The notes: generated by a model from the letters alone, not told the origin. DNA of 47,510 bases from an uncultured Prevotellaceae bacterium (GCA_946625675.1 CAMOTI010000084.1:1-47510); one strand, 5' to 3'. Shown: positions 9,118 to 18,452, counted from the first letter of the stretch. Made by a program: numbers and translations.

Positions 9118-10068
9118 ATGGCATATCTGGGAGAATTCATATCGCTGATTGTAGCAGTCTTGTGGACTGCCTCCGCCCTGTCTGCCGAAATAGCGACAAA
9201 ACGCACCGGCGTGCTGGTTTTGAACGTATGGCGCATGGGTTTGGCTTTGGCGGCATGCTCTTTGTTGCTTTTTTTCTCTACAGGGCATCCATTGCCGCTG
9301 ATGGCAGGCGGACAAGCTTGGCTATGGCTGCTGCTCAGTGGTTTCGTTGGCTATTTTTTAGGTGACTGGTGTTTGTTCAACAGCTACTTGGTGATCGGTT
9401 CCCGCTTCGGTCAGTTGTTCATGACGTTGGCTCCGGCATTCACCGCTTTTTTCGCCTGGGTGATGATAGGGCAGACGTTGTCGTGGTTTACGTTGCTTGC
9501 CATGTTGATCACGCTATTGGGAATCGGTGTGGCCGTGACCGACAAGAAAGGCACGGAGTCGGGTCATCCAGTTACGTTTAAAGGCGTATTGCTGGGCATA
9601 GGCGCGGCATTAGGACAGGGATTGGGACTGGTGATGAGCAAGATTGGCTTGGACCATTTCACTTCGAACATAGAGGGAACAGAGCTGTCGGACATGGGTT
9701 TCGTTTTACCGTTTGCCAGCAATCTGATTCGCTGTATCGCAGGTCTTATTTGTTATACGGGTTGGCTGATGGTGAGTCGTGCCCGACACGCACACGGAGC
9801 ACGCCCTCCACTTGGCAGTATGCTTCGCGACAGGAAAGCGATGATAGCGTTATGCGTGACGTTGGTTTCCGGTCCGTTCCTTGGCGTAGGGCTTTCGTTG
9901 GCAGCTGTGCAGTACACAGCAGCAGGCATCGCGTCCACCATTATGGCGACTACGCCAATACTGATACTGCTGCCTTCGCATTGGCTGTTCGGCCAGCGTA
10001 TAACATTGCGTGCAATCGTGGGAGCATTGATTTCGTGTGTGGGCGTGTCGTTATTTTTCATGGTGTGA
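9118..10068 (+). CDS. EamA/DMT family transporter
   Basis: 316 aa, about 10 TM segments in two EamA-like halves (FLGDWCLFNSYLVIGSRFGQLFMTLAPAFTAFFAW; GPFLGVGLSLAAVQYTAAGIASTIMATTPILILLPSHWLFGQRIT). Confidence 0.88.
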   Translation: MAYLGEFISLIVAVLWTASALSAEIATKRTGVLVLNVWRMGLALAACSLLLFFSTGHPLPLMAGGQAWLWLLLSGFVGYFLGDWCLFNSYLVIGSRFGQLFMTLAPAFTAFFAWVMIGQTLSWFTLLAMLITLLGIGVAVTDKKGTESGHPVTFKGVLLGIGAALGQGLGLVMSKIGLDHFTSNIEGTELSDMGFVLPFASNLIRCIAGLICYTGWLMVSRARHAHGARPPLGSMLRDRKAMIALCVTLVSGPFLGVGLSLAAVQYTAAGIASTIMATTPILILLPSHWLFGQRITLRAIVGALISCVGVSLFFMV

Positions 10069-10381
10069 AATGATAAGATTTTCACAGACACACGTATTAC
10101 GGACATACAAACAACGTACAAACATAAAGTAAGTTCGTACATGTGATGATTACAATAGGATAAAAAGCCGAAAGCGAAGCTATGAATTGCTCCATAGTTT
10201 CGCCTTCAATTCTCTCCTTTTTCTCAGAAATTTCACATCCGTCACGGACGATACTAAACAATTATGATTTGTTGATGCAAAGTTACGAAGAAAAAGGGTA
10301 TGCGTCAATCATCATTTGTTATGAAAATAGGCATAAAGACGGGCAGAAATCCCCAAAATCACATTTAACCATGAAAACACC

Positions 10382-11641
10382 CTATCGTTTCACATAAATT
10401 GGGCAAGAAACGGAAATGCCGGTGTTGTGCGCTTTGAAGGCATGGGCGCGGACGTAGGCACCGAGGGCTATGTTGTTGAGTTTTGGGAAATGGTATTTGA
10501 GTCCGATGGTCTCGTAGAAGGGTTGCTCCACTTCGCAGGCTTTTTTTCCGTGCTGCCTGAAGACATAGAACCCAAAGGACATGGAGAGAGAGAGGTTGTG
10601 GTAGAAGACATCGTGCTTGCCTGAAATACCTATGGATATGGGTGAGTGACTCTTATGATAACCGTTGATTTTGTCGAGTTTCTTCACGCGGTCCATATAA
10701 GAAAGATAATAGACATCTATTCCGACCCCTGACGCCCATCTTCGCGCATATCGGCTCATGTAGTCGGCAGAGAGGGTGTATACAGCGTATTTCGAGAAAT
10801 TGTTTGAACGGTAGTCCGGGTCGTCCATAGGTGTTTTGAACTGTGTCTGCAGCCAGTCTTCATACAGCGTGCAAAAACCGACGTTTGCGGTGATGTTCCA
10901 GTATTTTGTCTTGTCGAAGGGAACCGTCTGTTTATATTGATCCTTCTTCAGGAGTTCGTCATAATAAGGATAATACACCAGTCCGAGGGTTGGTCCGATT
11001 GTGTTTGACCCTTTGTTCGGTCGTTTAAGCGTACCGGAGCTGTGGTGGTTGAACTCGATTCCCGCCTTGAGTCCCCAGTCTTTGGCAAAACGGTAGGTGG
11101 CGTGGAAGGCCGCACCGAAATAGATGGTCATGTGACTTGAAATCATAAGGTTGTCGGGGGAAGACGTCCTATTGTATTTTTTATTGGCGAATCCGAGTCC
11201 GATATTAAAAGCATAATCAGTCTCCCACCTGTAGTTTCGGAAGAAAGGCCGTTCGAATCCGGCATATACAGATAGTGCGTTTCCCAGTCTGGAATCAAAG
11301 TCTACAGGTTGTCCCAATCCGAGGTCTCCATCTGCATCGCGGTGTAGCTTGACATGGTTGTAGAGATTATAGTTGATTCCGGCATAGAACGTCGGGAATC
11401 CATAATCCTGGGCAAAGATGTCCTGGTCGCTTGGCAATGACACATGACGCAGTTGTGCAGAGAGCGTGACCGCCCCGTTTTGGCTGACCAGTTCCTTGAT
11501 TTGCGTGTCCATGGTAGGCACGACGCATGGATTAACCATCAGCTGTCCTCCCCAGTGCTTGATGGTGTCGTTGACTTCAGCAGAGACAGCAGTGAAAAAG
11601 AAACAGAAAAGAGCTAAAAAAAAGACCTTGGATTTATTCAT
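10382..11641 (-). CDS. Acyloxyacyl hydrolase / PagL-like lipid A 3-O-deacylase family outer membrane protein
   Basis: From MNKSKVFFLALFCFFFTAVSA (signal peptide). Beta-barrel-like strands and the PagL-type motif EFNHHSSGTLKRPNKGSNTIGPTLGLVYY. Confidence 0.7.
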   Translation of the reverse strand: MNKSKVFFLALFCFFFTAVSAEVNDTIKHWGGQLMVNPCVVPTMDTQIKELVSQNGAVTLSAQLRHVSLPSDQDIFAQDYGFPTFYAGINYNLYNHVKLHRDADGDLGLGQPVDFDSRLGNALSVYAGFERPFFRNYRWETDYAFNIGLGFANKKYNRTSSPDNLMISSHMTIYFGAAFHATYRFAKDWGLKAGIEFNHHSSGTLKRPNKGSNTIGPTLGLVYYPYYDELLKKDQYKQTVPFDKTKYWNITANVGFCTLYEDWLQTQFKTPMDDPDYRSNNFSKYAVYTLSADYMSRYARRWASGVGIDVYYLSYMDRVKKLDKINGYHKSHSPISIGISGKHDVFYHNLSLSMSFGFYVFRQHGKKACEVEQPFYETIGLKYHFPKLNNIALGAYVRAHAFKAHNTGISVSCPIYVKR

Positions 11642-12329
11642 GATTTTTAATGGCGATGACACAATGGAGGATCAGAGGAATGCCGTAAAGCAAAATAGCG
11701 AGGATCACAACAGGCTGAGGCCATTCCTGTCCTGGTATGAAATCGAGAAAAAAAGCATGCAGGATCATGGCTAAAAGCTGCGAAACGACAAAAAGAGTGA
11801 TGAAATAGTCAGCAATCCTCACTGGCAGGCTGACCGTGGCCTTCACGACATCGCTGACAGCATTGAACCTGCCGATGGAATAAGCATAAATGATTGATAG
11901 CAGATAAAGAATGAAAGCTATGATAGGGAACAATCCTCGCTGCAACGCCGAGTTGCTGAATGTGCCAAACGCGCTAAGAAGGATATTACCCGGAAGAAGC
12001 GAAAGAATGACAGCAAAAGTGATTAAAAATCCCAGGGCAGCAGCCACCAGCATATAAGCCCTCTTCTGTCTGAGGTATTTCTGCTTGGAAAATCCCGATA
12101 AGATGCCAGACTCGGCAATCATGCTCACCGTGGCAGCTCCCATGACCACATAATGCCATGGCGCCATACGGAAATTATACATAATCGTGGCCACCATCCA
12201 TCTCATCCCTTCGCTTGAAAGGATGTTTCTGCAGTTGGCTCCATAGACATTGGCAATCCATGATACGACAGCCGTAATGACGATAAGAGCCAACAAGATA
12301 ATGGGCAGCAAATAAAGAAATCGTCGCAA
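11634..12329 (-). CDS. Short multi-TM membrane protein resembling a truncated AbgT-family transporter
   Basis: 231 aa, about 6 TM. CRNILSSEGMRWMVATIMYNFRMAPWHYVVMGAATVSMIAESGIL resembles AbgT NLLSxEGLxWxxxxxxxNFxxFAPLGxxLxxxLGxGxAExxGLL. Overlaps the next start codon by 8 nt. Confidence 0.55.
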   Translation of the reverse strand: MRRFLYLLPIILLALIVITAVVSWIANVYGANCRNILSSEGMRWMVATIMYNFRMAPWHYVVMGAATVSMIAESGILSGFSKQKYLRQKRAYMLVAAALGFLITFAVILSLLPGNILLSAFGTFSNSALQRGLFPIIAFILYLLSIIYAYSIGRFNAVSDVVKATVSLPVRIADYFITLFVVSQLLAMILHAFFLDFIPGQEWPQPVVILAILLYGIPLILHCVIAIKNHE

Positions 12330-12409
12330 GAGGAAATAATAGTAATTTATCTAAAAAAGTAATACGAATAGCTTTCATCACAACAGAAAGGAGGTCACCA
12401 CTCCCCCAC

Positions 12410-13135
12410 TTAATCGTCGTCAGGCTCAAGATTGTCGATGTCGATAATTCTGAGCTGTATCGCTCTCGTGACAAGTCTGGTGGCATTTACTCCATTGAGC
12501 CTTTCAGAATCAGAAAAGAGTCTGTTGATGAGGTCCATCTGCCGTTTTTCAAGCGACTTCACTCCGAAAGGCATGCCTCTGAGTTGCGCAATCATGTCCT
12601 TGGTGTATCCAAGAGCCAGGTGTCTGAGGAACCTCTCGTCGTACTCATCGATGTCGTAATCGACAAACGCCTCCTGCTTCCTGGACTCACTAAGCACCGA
12701 GCGGCGATATCTCTCCAGGATTTTCTCGAGGATAGGCTGATTGAACACGAGCCGTTTGCCGTCCATAACGCTTTGCACATCCCCTTTGGTAAGAAGCTCG
12801 CCACTTTTAAGAATGATTCCGTCGGCCCCTGCGTCCAGCACATCTACCCACAACTTCTCATTAAGCGTTTCGCCAGTAAAAATAAGCACATGCAAATCTT
12901 TGTATTGTTTTCTGAGTTTCCGGCAGATTTCCACTCCGATAGTTGTGGATCCTCCGAGTCCCAGATCCAGCAATACGAGGTCCGGCACTTGCTGTTTGAT
13001 CAGTTTCCAGAAATCCTCCTCATTCTGTGCAGTGCCGATGATTTCGGCCTGCGGGATGTCGTTTTTGAAAATTTCCTCAGTTCCTTTAAGTTCGAGTTTG
13101 ACATCCTCCACGATGATGACCTTGAATTTGTCCAT
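12410..13135 (-). CDS. Response regulator with divergent LuxR-like C-terminal domain
   Basis: Receiver motifs KVIIVEDVK, DLVLLDLGLGG, LIFTGE, GIILKSGELL. C-terminus FLRHLALGYTKDMIAQLRGM...NATRLVTRAIQLRII resembles a LuxR/NarL HTH. Confidence 0.85.
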   Translation of the reverse strand: MDKFKVIIVEDVKLELKGTEEIFKNDIPQAEIIGTAQNEEDFWKLIKQQVPDLVLLDLGLGGSTTIGVEICRKLRKQYKDLHVLIFTGETLNEKLWVDVLDAGADGIILKSGELLTKGDVQSVMDGKRLVFNQPILEKILERYRRSVLSESRKQEAFVDYDIDEYDERFLRHLALGYTKDMIAQLRGMPFGVKSLEKRQMDLINRLFSDSERLNGVNATRLVTRAIQLRIIDIDNLEPDDD

Positions 13136-13178
13136 ATATTGTTATTGTTTTATTGAAAATCAGGCATCTGAAAGCAGA

Positions 13179-16100
13179 CTAAGAATCAGCTTCAGATTGA
13201 AGTTGTGATGACTCTCTTGCAGCAGGAATGGTGAAACACAGTTGCAGTCCGTTTCCGTCATTGTCGAGTTGACAGGCATATATTCTGCATCCCCTCCTCA
13301 CGTGTTCGTCGTGCTCACGTATGATTTGCTTGGCGATGAGCATCTGTGCCCCGTTAAGCCTGTCGAGCTGAGGGTCGTATACCAGGGCTTCGGGATAGAA
13401 CATCGACTTGATTTCATCCTGCGACTTTTTGATGTTGTCGAAAGAAAATGCAAACTTAATAAATTCTTGTGACTTTTCAAAATTCAGCGTCAAAGTTCCT
13501 TTATTTTTTTGTAAATATAAAGCCTCAACAACATTTTCGATGAGATAGAAGAGCATAGTCTGGTCAGCGACCACCATCCATCCGTAAGACTCCGGCTTCG
13601 ACTGATGGACAAAATTCACTTCCGTATCATACTTCCTGGCATATTTTTTGACAGTCTTTTCGACGAACGCAGCCACCTCGGCAATCTTTATGTTTTTTCT
13701 TTTGAACATCGGGCGTTGTATTTGCTTGGCTGTACAGTCGGCAAGAATAGTGAAGATCTCCTTATAATAAGAAGTCAGTTCCGCCATTGAGTTCACATTG
13801 TCCTCCAAGAGCTCCGGATTATTCCAACATTCAGTCTTGCTGATGTTATCCACAATCTGCCGGATTCTGTTGGGATAATACATGGTTTCGTGCTTGATGG
13901 TTGACAATGTATTATCGATGACCAGGTTCTGCACATGTACGAGGTTCGCCTCTCTGTCGGCCCTTCTTTTCTCATCCTCAATAATCTCGATGTTGTCGTT
14001 GATGCTCTCCATCCTAACAGATGAATAGTAGATATTCTCAGCAGTGTACTTAGCGATATTGCGCAGCATCCGCTCATCGTTGTCGTTCAGATGGTCGCTA
14101 TAAAGCAGAAAGGCAATCACGCCAATGGTTGCGCCATTATCGATGTCGAGTGTGTAAATACGGGTCTTGCCATTGTCGAGTGTAAGATTCGCTTTCTTCT
14201 CGAATGCATCCTTGATGACAGACTCCAAATATTCTTGTTGCGGACAGTTTTCGGAGAAATAGATTTTGTCCTTCCCCATGCAGAGCACTACTCCATTGGT
14301 TCGTCTGACTTCGTTGACTCCCTGCCTTATGATTGTGGCCAGGCTTTTCTCGTCTTCGTTGTTGAAAATCCTGCGGTTCAACTCAAGAATCTGCCTCATG
14401 GCAAATGTGGGAAGGATATTGTTTTTGTAATAGATGAAATAATAGATGACCGCTCCAGTCAGGATTGCCGTGATGACAAGGAATAGAAGAGTTTTTCCGT
14501 TGCCGTTTGCCTGTTTTATCTCATTACATCTTGCATCGAGCTCCTTATCTTGAGATGAGTTCTTGTGCAGTCGGTTGAAAATTTCATTATTATAGAAATA
14601 AAGATTCCATTGCTTAAGTGCAAGTGCCGCAATAGCCACCTCGTTTCTCATCTGCATGATGGTCTGGTAGTCAGTGATAAATCCGTCGTTCCACCACTCC
14701 ACCTCAGCCATTGCCTTTTCATCATAAATCTTGATGATCTTTGTGCTGTCAGGGTTTTGCTTCATGTAGAACTTGTTGAGATGGAAAATGACGGAATCGG
14801 CCATTTGCAACGCAAATTGGTATTGCTGATTGACGTTGGCGTTGAAGAGGTCCTGCACGAAATAGTTGGCCATGATGACATCAGAATCATTCGGCTGAGC
14901 AGAAATCTTGGTGTGCACATCGTCGAGCTGACGCTTCTCATGATGGCAAGACGAGAAAAGCATAGGTAAAACAAGAGCAAGCATCATCAGCTTGTTTCTG
15001 ACAGTCCCTTTTGGAAGTCTGAAGAAAAACCGGCTTCCCTTTCCGATTTGGCTTTCTATTCCGAATTTGCAAACACTGAAAACGGAGTTGGTTTTCTTGT
15101 ACTTGTCGATAATGCCTTTGCAGTTGAGCAATCCGAATCCAAACCCCTTGTTTTTCTTCAGTTCCTCATCAGAGTCGGTATCACCGATTTTTGCAGAGTC
15201 ATACACTTTCTCTCCGAGTATGGTGTTCACGTCTTCCTGTGTCATTCCCCTGCCTTGGTCTTTCACCGACACCTCCACATAACCATCCTGTTCCTTCGCA
15301 TAAAGTTCCACCTCCCCACGATCGAACGAGTACTTTCTGGCATTTTCAAGGAGCGTGTTCATCATGAAGAGCGTGAGCGCCCTGTCCGCTTTCACGACAG
15401 AGTCGGTGTCCTGTATAATCAATTCAATCCCTTTCGCCTTGAACGACCTGAGATTGGTTTTGAGAATGTCGAAAAGAGGCATGAGAGGGAAATTCTCAAT
15501 ATTGAGCGACACCTCTCCCTGCCTTATCTTGATCCATGATGAGAGGATATCGTTGTAGACATTGATGCGCTCAATCAGTTCAGCGACATAATTGAGCCTG
15601 CGCTCAACCAGTGGTCTGACATCCAGAATCATCTGTTCCTGTTGCGCTTTTCCTCCGCTATCTTTCGCCCCGTTGATGTCCTCTCTGATTTTCCTGACCT
15701 CATTGACCGCCCTGTCGAGGAAAGGAGTGATGGCATAAACGATGGCCAGGCATGTAGCCTTGTTGATGTATTGCCGTTTCTGCTCGTCGAGCCTTTTCTC
15801 CTTGCTTATTCTCTCAGCCATGGCCATTTCCTGATGTTCTTCCAGATTAGAGAAGTCGAGGTCGGTCTTTTCTCTCCATCTGACCATTTCCTGCTCCATG
15901 CTCTTCTGCTCTTGCATGAAATTTCTGAGATAGTTGTTTTTCACCTTCCTTGTGAGATATACGAGAGCGAAAGCGAAGAGGGTAAGAAAGACGGCAGCAA
16001 AAATCATATATCGGTTGACGTCGGCCTGTTCCTTTTGGAGTGTGGCAAGAATCTGTTCCATTCTTTTGTCCTGCCGGGTGATGTCCCTGATATCCAGGAA

Positions 16101-17375
16101 TATGTTTCTATTATAGTCGGACTGAGCCTTCAGCCCCATGGCACTATAGACGATGCAGAAATGTTCCCTGATGTCGGCCATCCACTCAGGGAGGCAGACT
16201 ACTGAATCAGCAATCCATTTCATTTCAGTGGAGTTAAACTCAGCCTTGCCTTTCTCCACAAGCGCCTTTCTCTGCAATTCGAATTGGGCAAACTGTGCGG
16301 AGTCCGGATATGCATACAGCACGTCATTGTCGTTGCTCACCCTCTTGTGATGAATGTTGACACAATCGAGCGCACTCTGCATGGCACCAAGGGCCTTCTC
16401 GTTATCTCCGGCCGCGATATAGAAATCAGCGATGGTGTTATAGGTCTGCGCCACATCGAACAGCGATCCGTAATTCTGGAAAATGTCGAGGGCGAAAAGA
16501 CAAATGTCGAGTGGCAGTGATTTGTCGTCGGCCGAATCCGGCTGTTCGATGATTTCCTTGATGAGATTAATTCGGCTCGGCCTGTATTCCTTCTGTTTGA
16601 TAAGGTCTTCCGCTACAGAGGTAAGCGATTTCGCGAGTATGTAATTCAGGTTGTTAGCTTTAGCCTCCGTTGCCGCCTCAAGGAGGTTGGATGTGTTGTC
16701 TTCCGTAAGCCTGTTGTCCACGTTCTTCGCATTACCGAAGAGGAAGAAGAACATCAGTCTTTGCTGCGCGTCCTCCTCGACAATACGATAGTTGTCCATA
16801 ATGAATTTCATCTCAGCATCCCCGTCCTCCTCTTGTCGTAGATAATAGTAATAGACATATAAAGTGAGATGGAACTCAGAAACAGCAAAATTCCATATTC
16901 TTGTCTGTCGTTGGTTCATGGAAGAAACCTCAGGCCTGATACGGTCCATTTTCCGCAATGCATCATTGTAGTAGTCGTAGAAAGCCTTGTTGACCGACCT
17001 TCTTTGGCATATTTTCATCATAATTACATCCGCCACCAGCCTGTACAGTTCATTGGTGGAGTAATCCAACACATTCTTGAGACATACACTGGCTGAATCA
17101 TAGTCCATGGTCATATACTTGGCAAATCCGATGTGGCAGAGAGCCTCATCCCTTCCATCGTTGTATCCATAAGATTTCTCGTGTATATCCAGCGCCTTCT
17201 CCGCGTAGTAGACGACGGAGTCCGCCTTGACGTAGTATGCCTTGTACGCCTTATCGTTGAGTTGGTCGATTGCCTCTTTTTCCTCATCAGAGAGCTTCTG
17301 ACACGCCACACAAGCCATCAAAGTCAAGAAAGTGAAGCAAATAAACCGTAAAAACACATTGTCCGCCATAGCCAT
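13179..17375 (-). CDS. Two-module membrane sensor histidine kinase-like protein
   Basis: N-terminal lipoprotein-like signal (MAMADNVFLRFICFTFLTLMACVACQ), TPR-like helical sensor, TM (YMIFAAVFLTLFAFALVYL), HATPase with N/G1/G2 boxes (FMMNTLLENARKYS, VKDQGRGM, KGFGFGLLNCKG). In-frame second module with hydrophobic/lipobox segment (KLMMLALVLPMLFSSCHH), second TM (LLFLVITAILTGAVIYYFIYY) and H-box-like STIKHETMYYPNRIRQIV. ATG at 17375, 4 nt after the upstream stop; ORF track extends to 17429. Confidence 0.85.
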   Translation of the reverse strand: MAMADNVFLRFICFTFLTLMACVACQKLSDEEKEAIDQLNDKAYKAYYVKADSVVYYAEKALDIHEKSYGYNDGRDEALCHIGFAKYMTMDYDSASVCLKNVLDYSTNELYRLVADVIMMKICQRRSVNKAFYDYYNDALRKMDRIRPEVSSMNQRQTRIWNFAVSEFHLTLYVYYYYLRQEEDGDAEMKFIMDNYRIVEEDAQQRLMFFFLFGNAKNVDNRLTEDNTSNLLEAATEAKANNLNYILAKSLTSVAEDLIKQKEYRPSRINLIKEIIEQPDSADDKSLPLDICLFALDIFQNYGSLFDVAQTYNTIADFYIAAGDNEKALGAMQSALDCVNIHHKRVSNDNDVLYAYPDSAQFAQFELQRKALVEKGKAEFNSTEMKWIADSVVCLPEWMADIREHFCIVYSAMGLKAQSDYNRNIFLDIRDITRQDKRMEQILATLQKEQADVNRYMIFAAVFLTLFAFALVYLTRKVKNNYLRNFMQEQKSMEQEMVRWREKTDLDFSNLEEHQEMAMAERISKEKRLDEQKRQYINKATCLAIVYAITPFLDRAVNEVRKIREDINGAKDSGGKAQQEQMILDVRPLVERRLNYVAELIERINVYNDILSSWIKIRQGEVSLNIENFPLMPLFDILKTNLRSFKAKGIELIIQDTDSVVKADRALTLFMMNTLLENARKYSFDRGEVELYAKEQDGYVEVSVKDQGRGMTQEDVNTILGEKVYDSAKIGDTDSDEELKKNKGFGFGLLNCKGIIDKYKKTNSVFSVCKFGIESQIGKGSRFFFRLPKGTVRNKLMMLALVLPMLFSSCHHEKRQLDDVHTKISAQPNDSDVIMANYFVQDLFNANVNQQYQFALQMADSVIFHLNKFYMKQNPDSTKIIKIYDEKAMAEVEWWNDGFITDYQTIMQMRNEVAIAALALKQWNLYFYNNEIFNRLHKNSSQDKELDARCNEIKQANGNGKTLLFLVITAILTGAVIYYFIYYKNNILPTFAMRQILELNRRIFNNEDEKSLATIIRQGVNEVRRTNGVVLCMGKDKIYFSENCPQQEYLESVIKDAFEKKANLTLDNGKTRIYTLDIDNGATIGVIAFLLYSDHLNDNDERMLRNIAKYTAENIYYSSVRMESINDNIEIIEDEKRRADREANLVHVQNLVIDNTLSTIKHETMYYPNRIRQIVDNISKTECWNNPELLEDNVNSMAELTSYYKEIFTILADCTAKQIQRPMFKRKNIKIAEVAAFVEKTVKKYARKYDTEVNFVHQSKPESYGWMVVADQTMLFYLIENVVEALYLQKNKGTLTLNFEKSQEFIKFAFSFDNIKKSQDEIKSMFYPEALVYDPQLDRLNGAQMLIAKQIIREHDEHVRRGCRIYACQLDNDGNGLQLCFTIPAARESSQLQSEADS

Positions 17376-17379
17376 TCCT

Positions 17380-18246
17380 TTACTTGAGATTTTCCGCCTT
17401 CTTAAATTCAAGAGGTCCCAATCCCACATGCGTTTTAAACCACTTTCCGAAATAGGACTGGTTGGGGAAATTCATGACCTCAGCAATCTCCTTGACAGTG
17501 AGGTTGGACTCGGTAATGAATTTTTTTGCCTCTTTAACCAGAATAGATGTGATCCACTGTGAAGGAGTCTGTCCCGTGCGTTGCTTAACCACGGAAGAGA
17601 AATATCTCATAGAAATATACTGCCTATTGGAATAAAACGACACCTCATGCTGTGTGAGGTAGTGTTCTTTAAGGTCGTTAAGGAACTTTCTGACAATATC
17701 GTCCCTTCTGTCGACAGAGTTTTTGAGCCCATTGTCGGCATCGGCATAAGCCATGATAATTTGCAAGACCAGATTTAACTTGACATTTTCGATTTGTAGG
17801 TTGTTGAGCTGCCAGAATCGTCTTTGGTTGTTGTCGGCAAAGAGTTTTGACAGTTCGAGATGCTTTTGGTAAAGTTCGATGTAGTTTTTGAGAGAGGTGA
17901 GATCATGTTCCGACAAATCCGTGAGAGGATTCTGCCTGATATACAGAATTGAGTCGACATCAGTGATCCTGGTAAGCAGAGGCTGCACGACATTGACATC
18001 AACGGACATCATGATTCCATATAAGTCCTCAGAAGCATCAATGATTTTCAGAATGGAATAAGGAAAATAAACGACAATATTGTTTTTTTTCATCTCATAC
18101 TTGGTGTCATCAAGAAAAAAAGTGACATTTCCATTGAGACAGATAAACATACCGCTTAGAGCAAATCTGAGCGGTTCGGCTTCTGGCATAAAGCCCTCGT
18201 TTTTATTTCCAGAAATAATTCTATATACGACGTTGTCCTGGGGCAT
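17380..18246 (-). CDS. AraC family transcriptional regulator
   Basis: 288 aa. C-terminal HTH KEAKKFITESNLTVKEIAEVMNFPNQSYFGKWFKTHVGLGPLEFKK; N-terminal cupin-like domain. Confidence 0.92.
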   Translation of the reverse strand: MPQDNVVYRIISGNKNEGFMPEAEPLRFALSGMFICLNGNVTFFLDDTKYEMKKNNIVVYFPYSILKIIDASEDLYGIMMSVDVNVVQPLLTRITDVDSILYIRQNPLTDLSEHDLTSLKNYIELYQKHLELSKLFADNNQRRFWQLNNLQIENVKLNLVLQIIMAYADADNGLKNSVDRRDDIVRKFLNDLKEHYLTQHEVSFYSNRQYISMRYFSSVVKQRTGQTPSQWITSILVKEAKKFITESNLTVKEIAEVMNFPNQSYFGKWFKTHVGLGPLEFKKAENLK

Positions 18247-18395
18247 GATAAAATTGTCATTATAATAATCACAAAATTAGTAATAAAATCATTCAACAAG
18301 AAAAAAAAAGTGGAAAATGTTCGAAAAGAAAGATAAAGTAAGGTAAAAACTGACAAAATAATTACAAAATAAACATGAGAAATTACATTATAACC

Positions 18396-18426
18396 TTTGC
18401 AAAACAAATAAAAAAGACTAATTTTG
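18396..18426 (+). promoter_or_regulatory. Bacteroidetes-type promoter for the RND efflux operon
   Basis: -33 TTTG (18396-18399), 19-nt spacer, -7 TAATTTTG (18419-18426). Confidence 0.6.
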
Positions 18427-18452
18427 CAAAATATTCAGTAAGCGTTAAAAAA

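Noticed and set aside
13179-17375. Assembly error or frameshift fusing two kinase genes
   Set aside because: The frame is continuous with no stop or shift near the junction. I cannot exclude a fusion specific to this strain, so it is kept as a finding rather than called an error.
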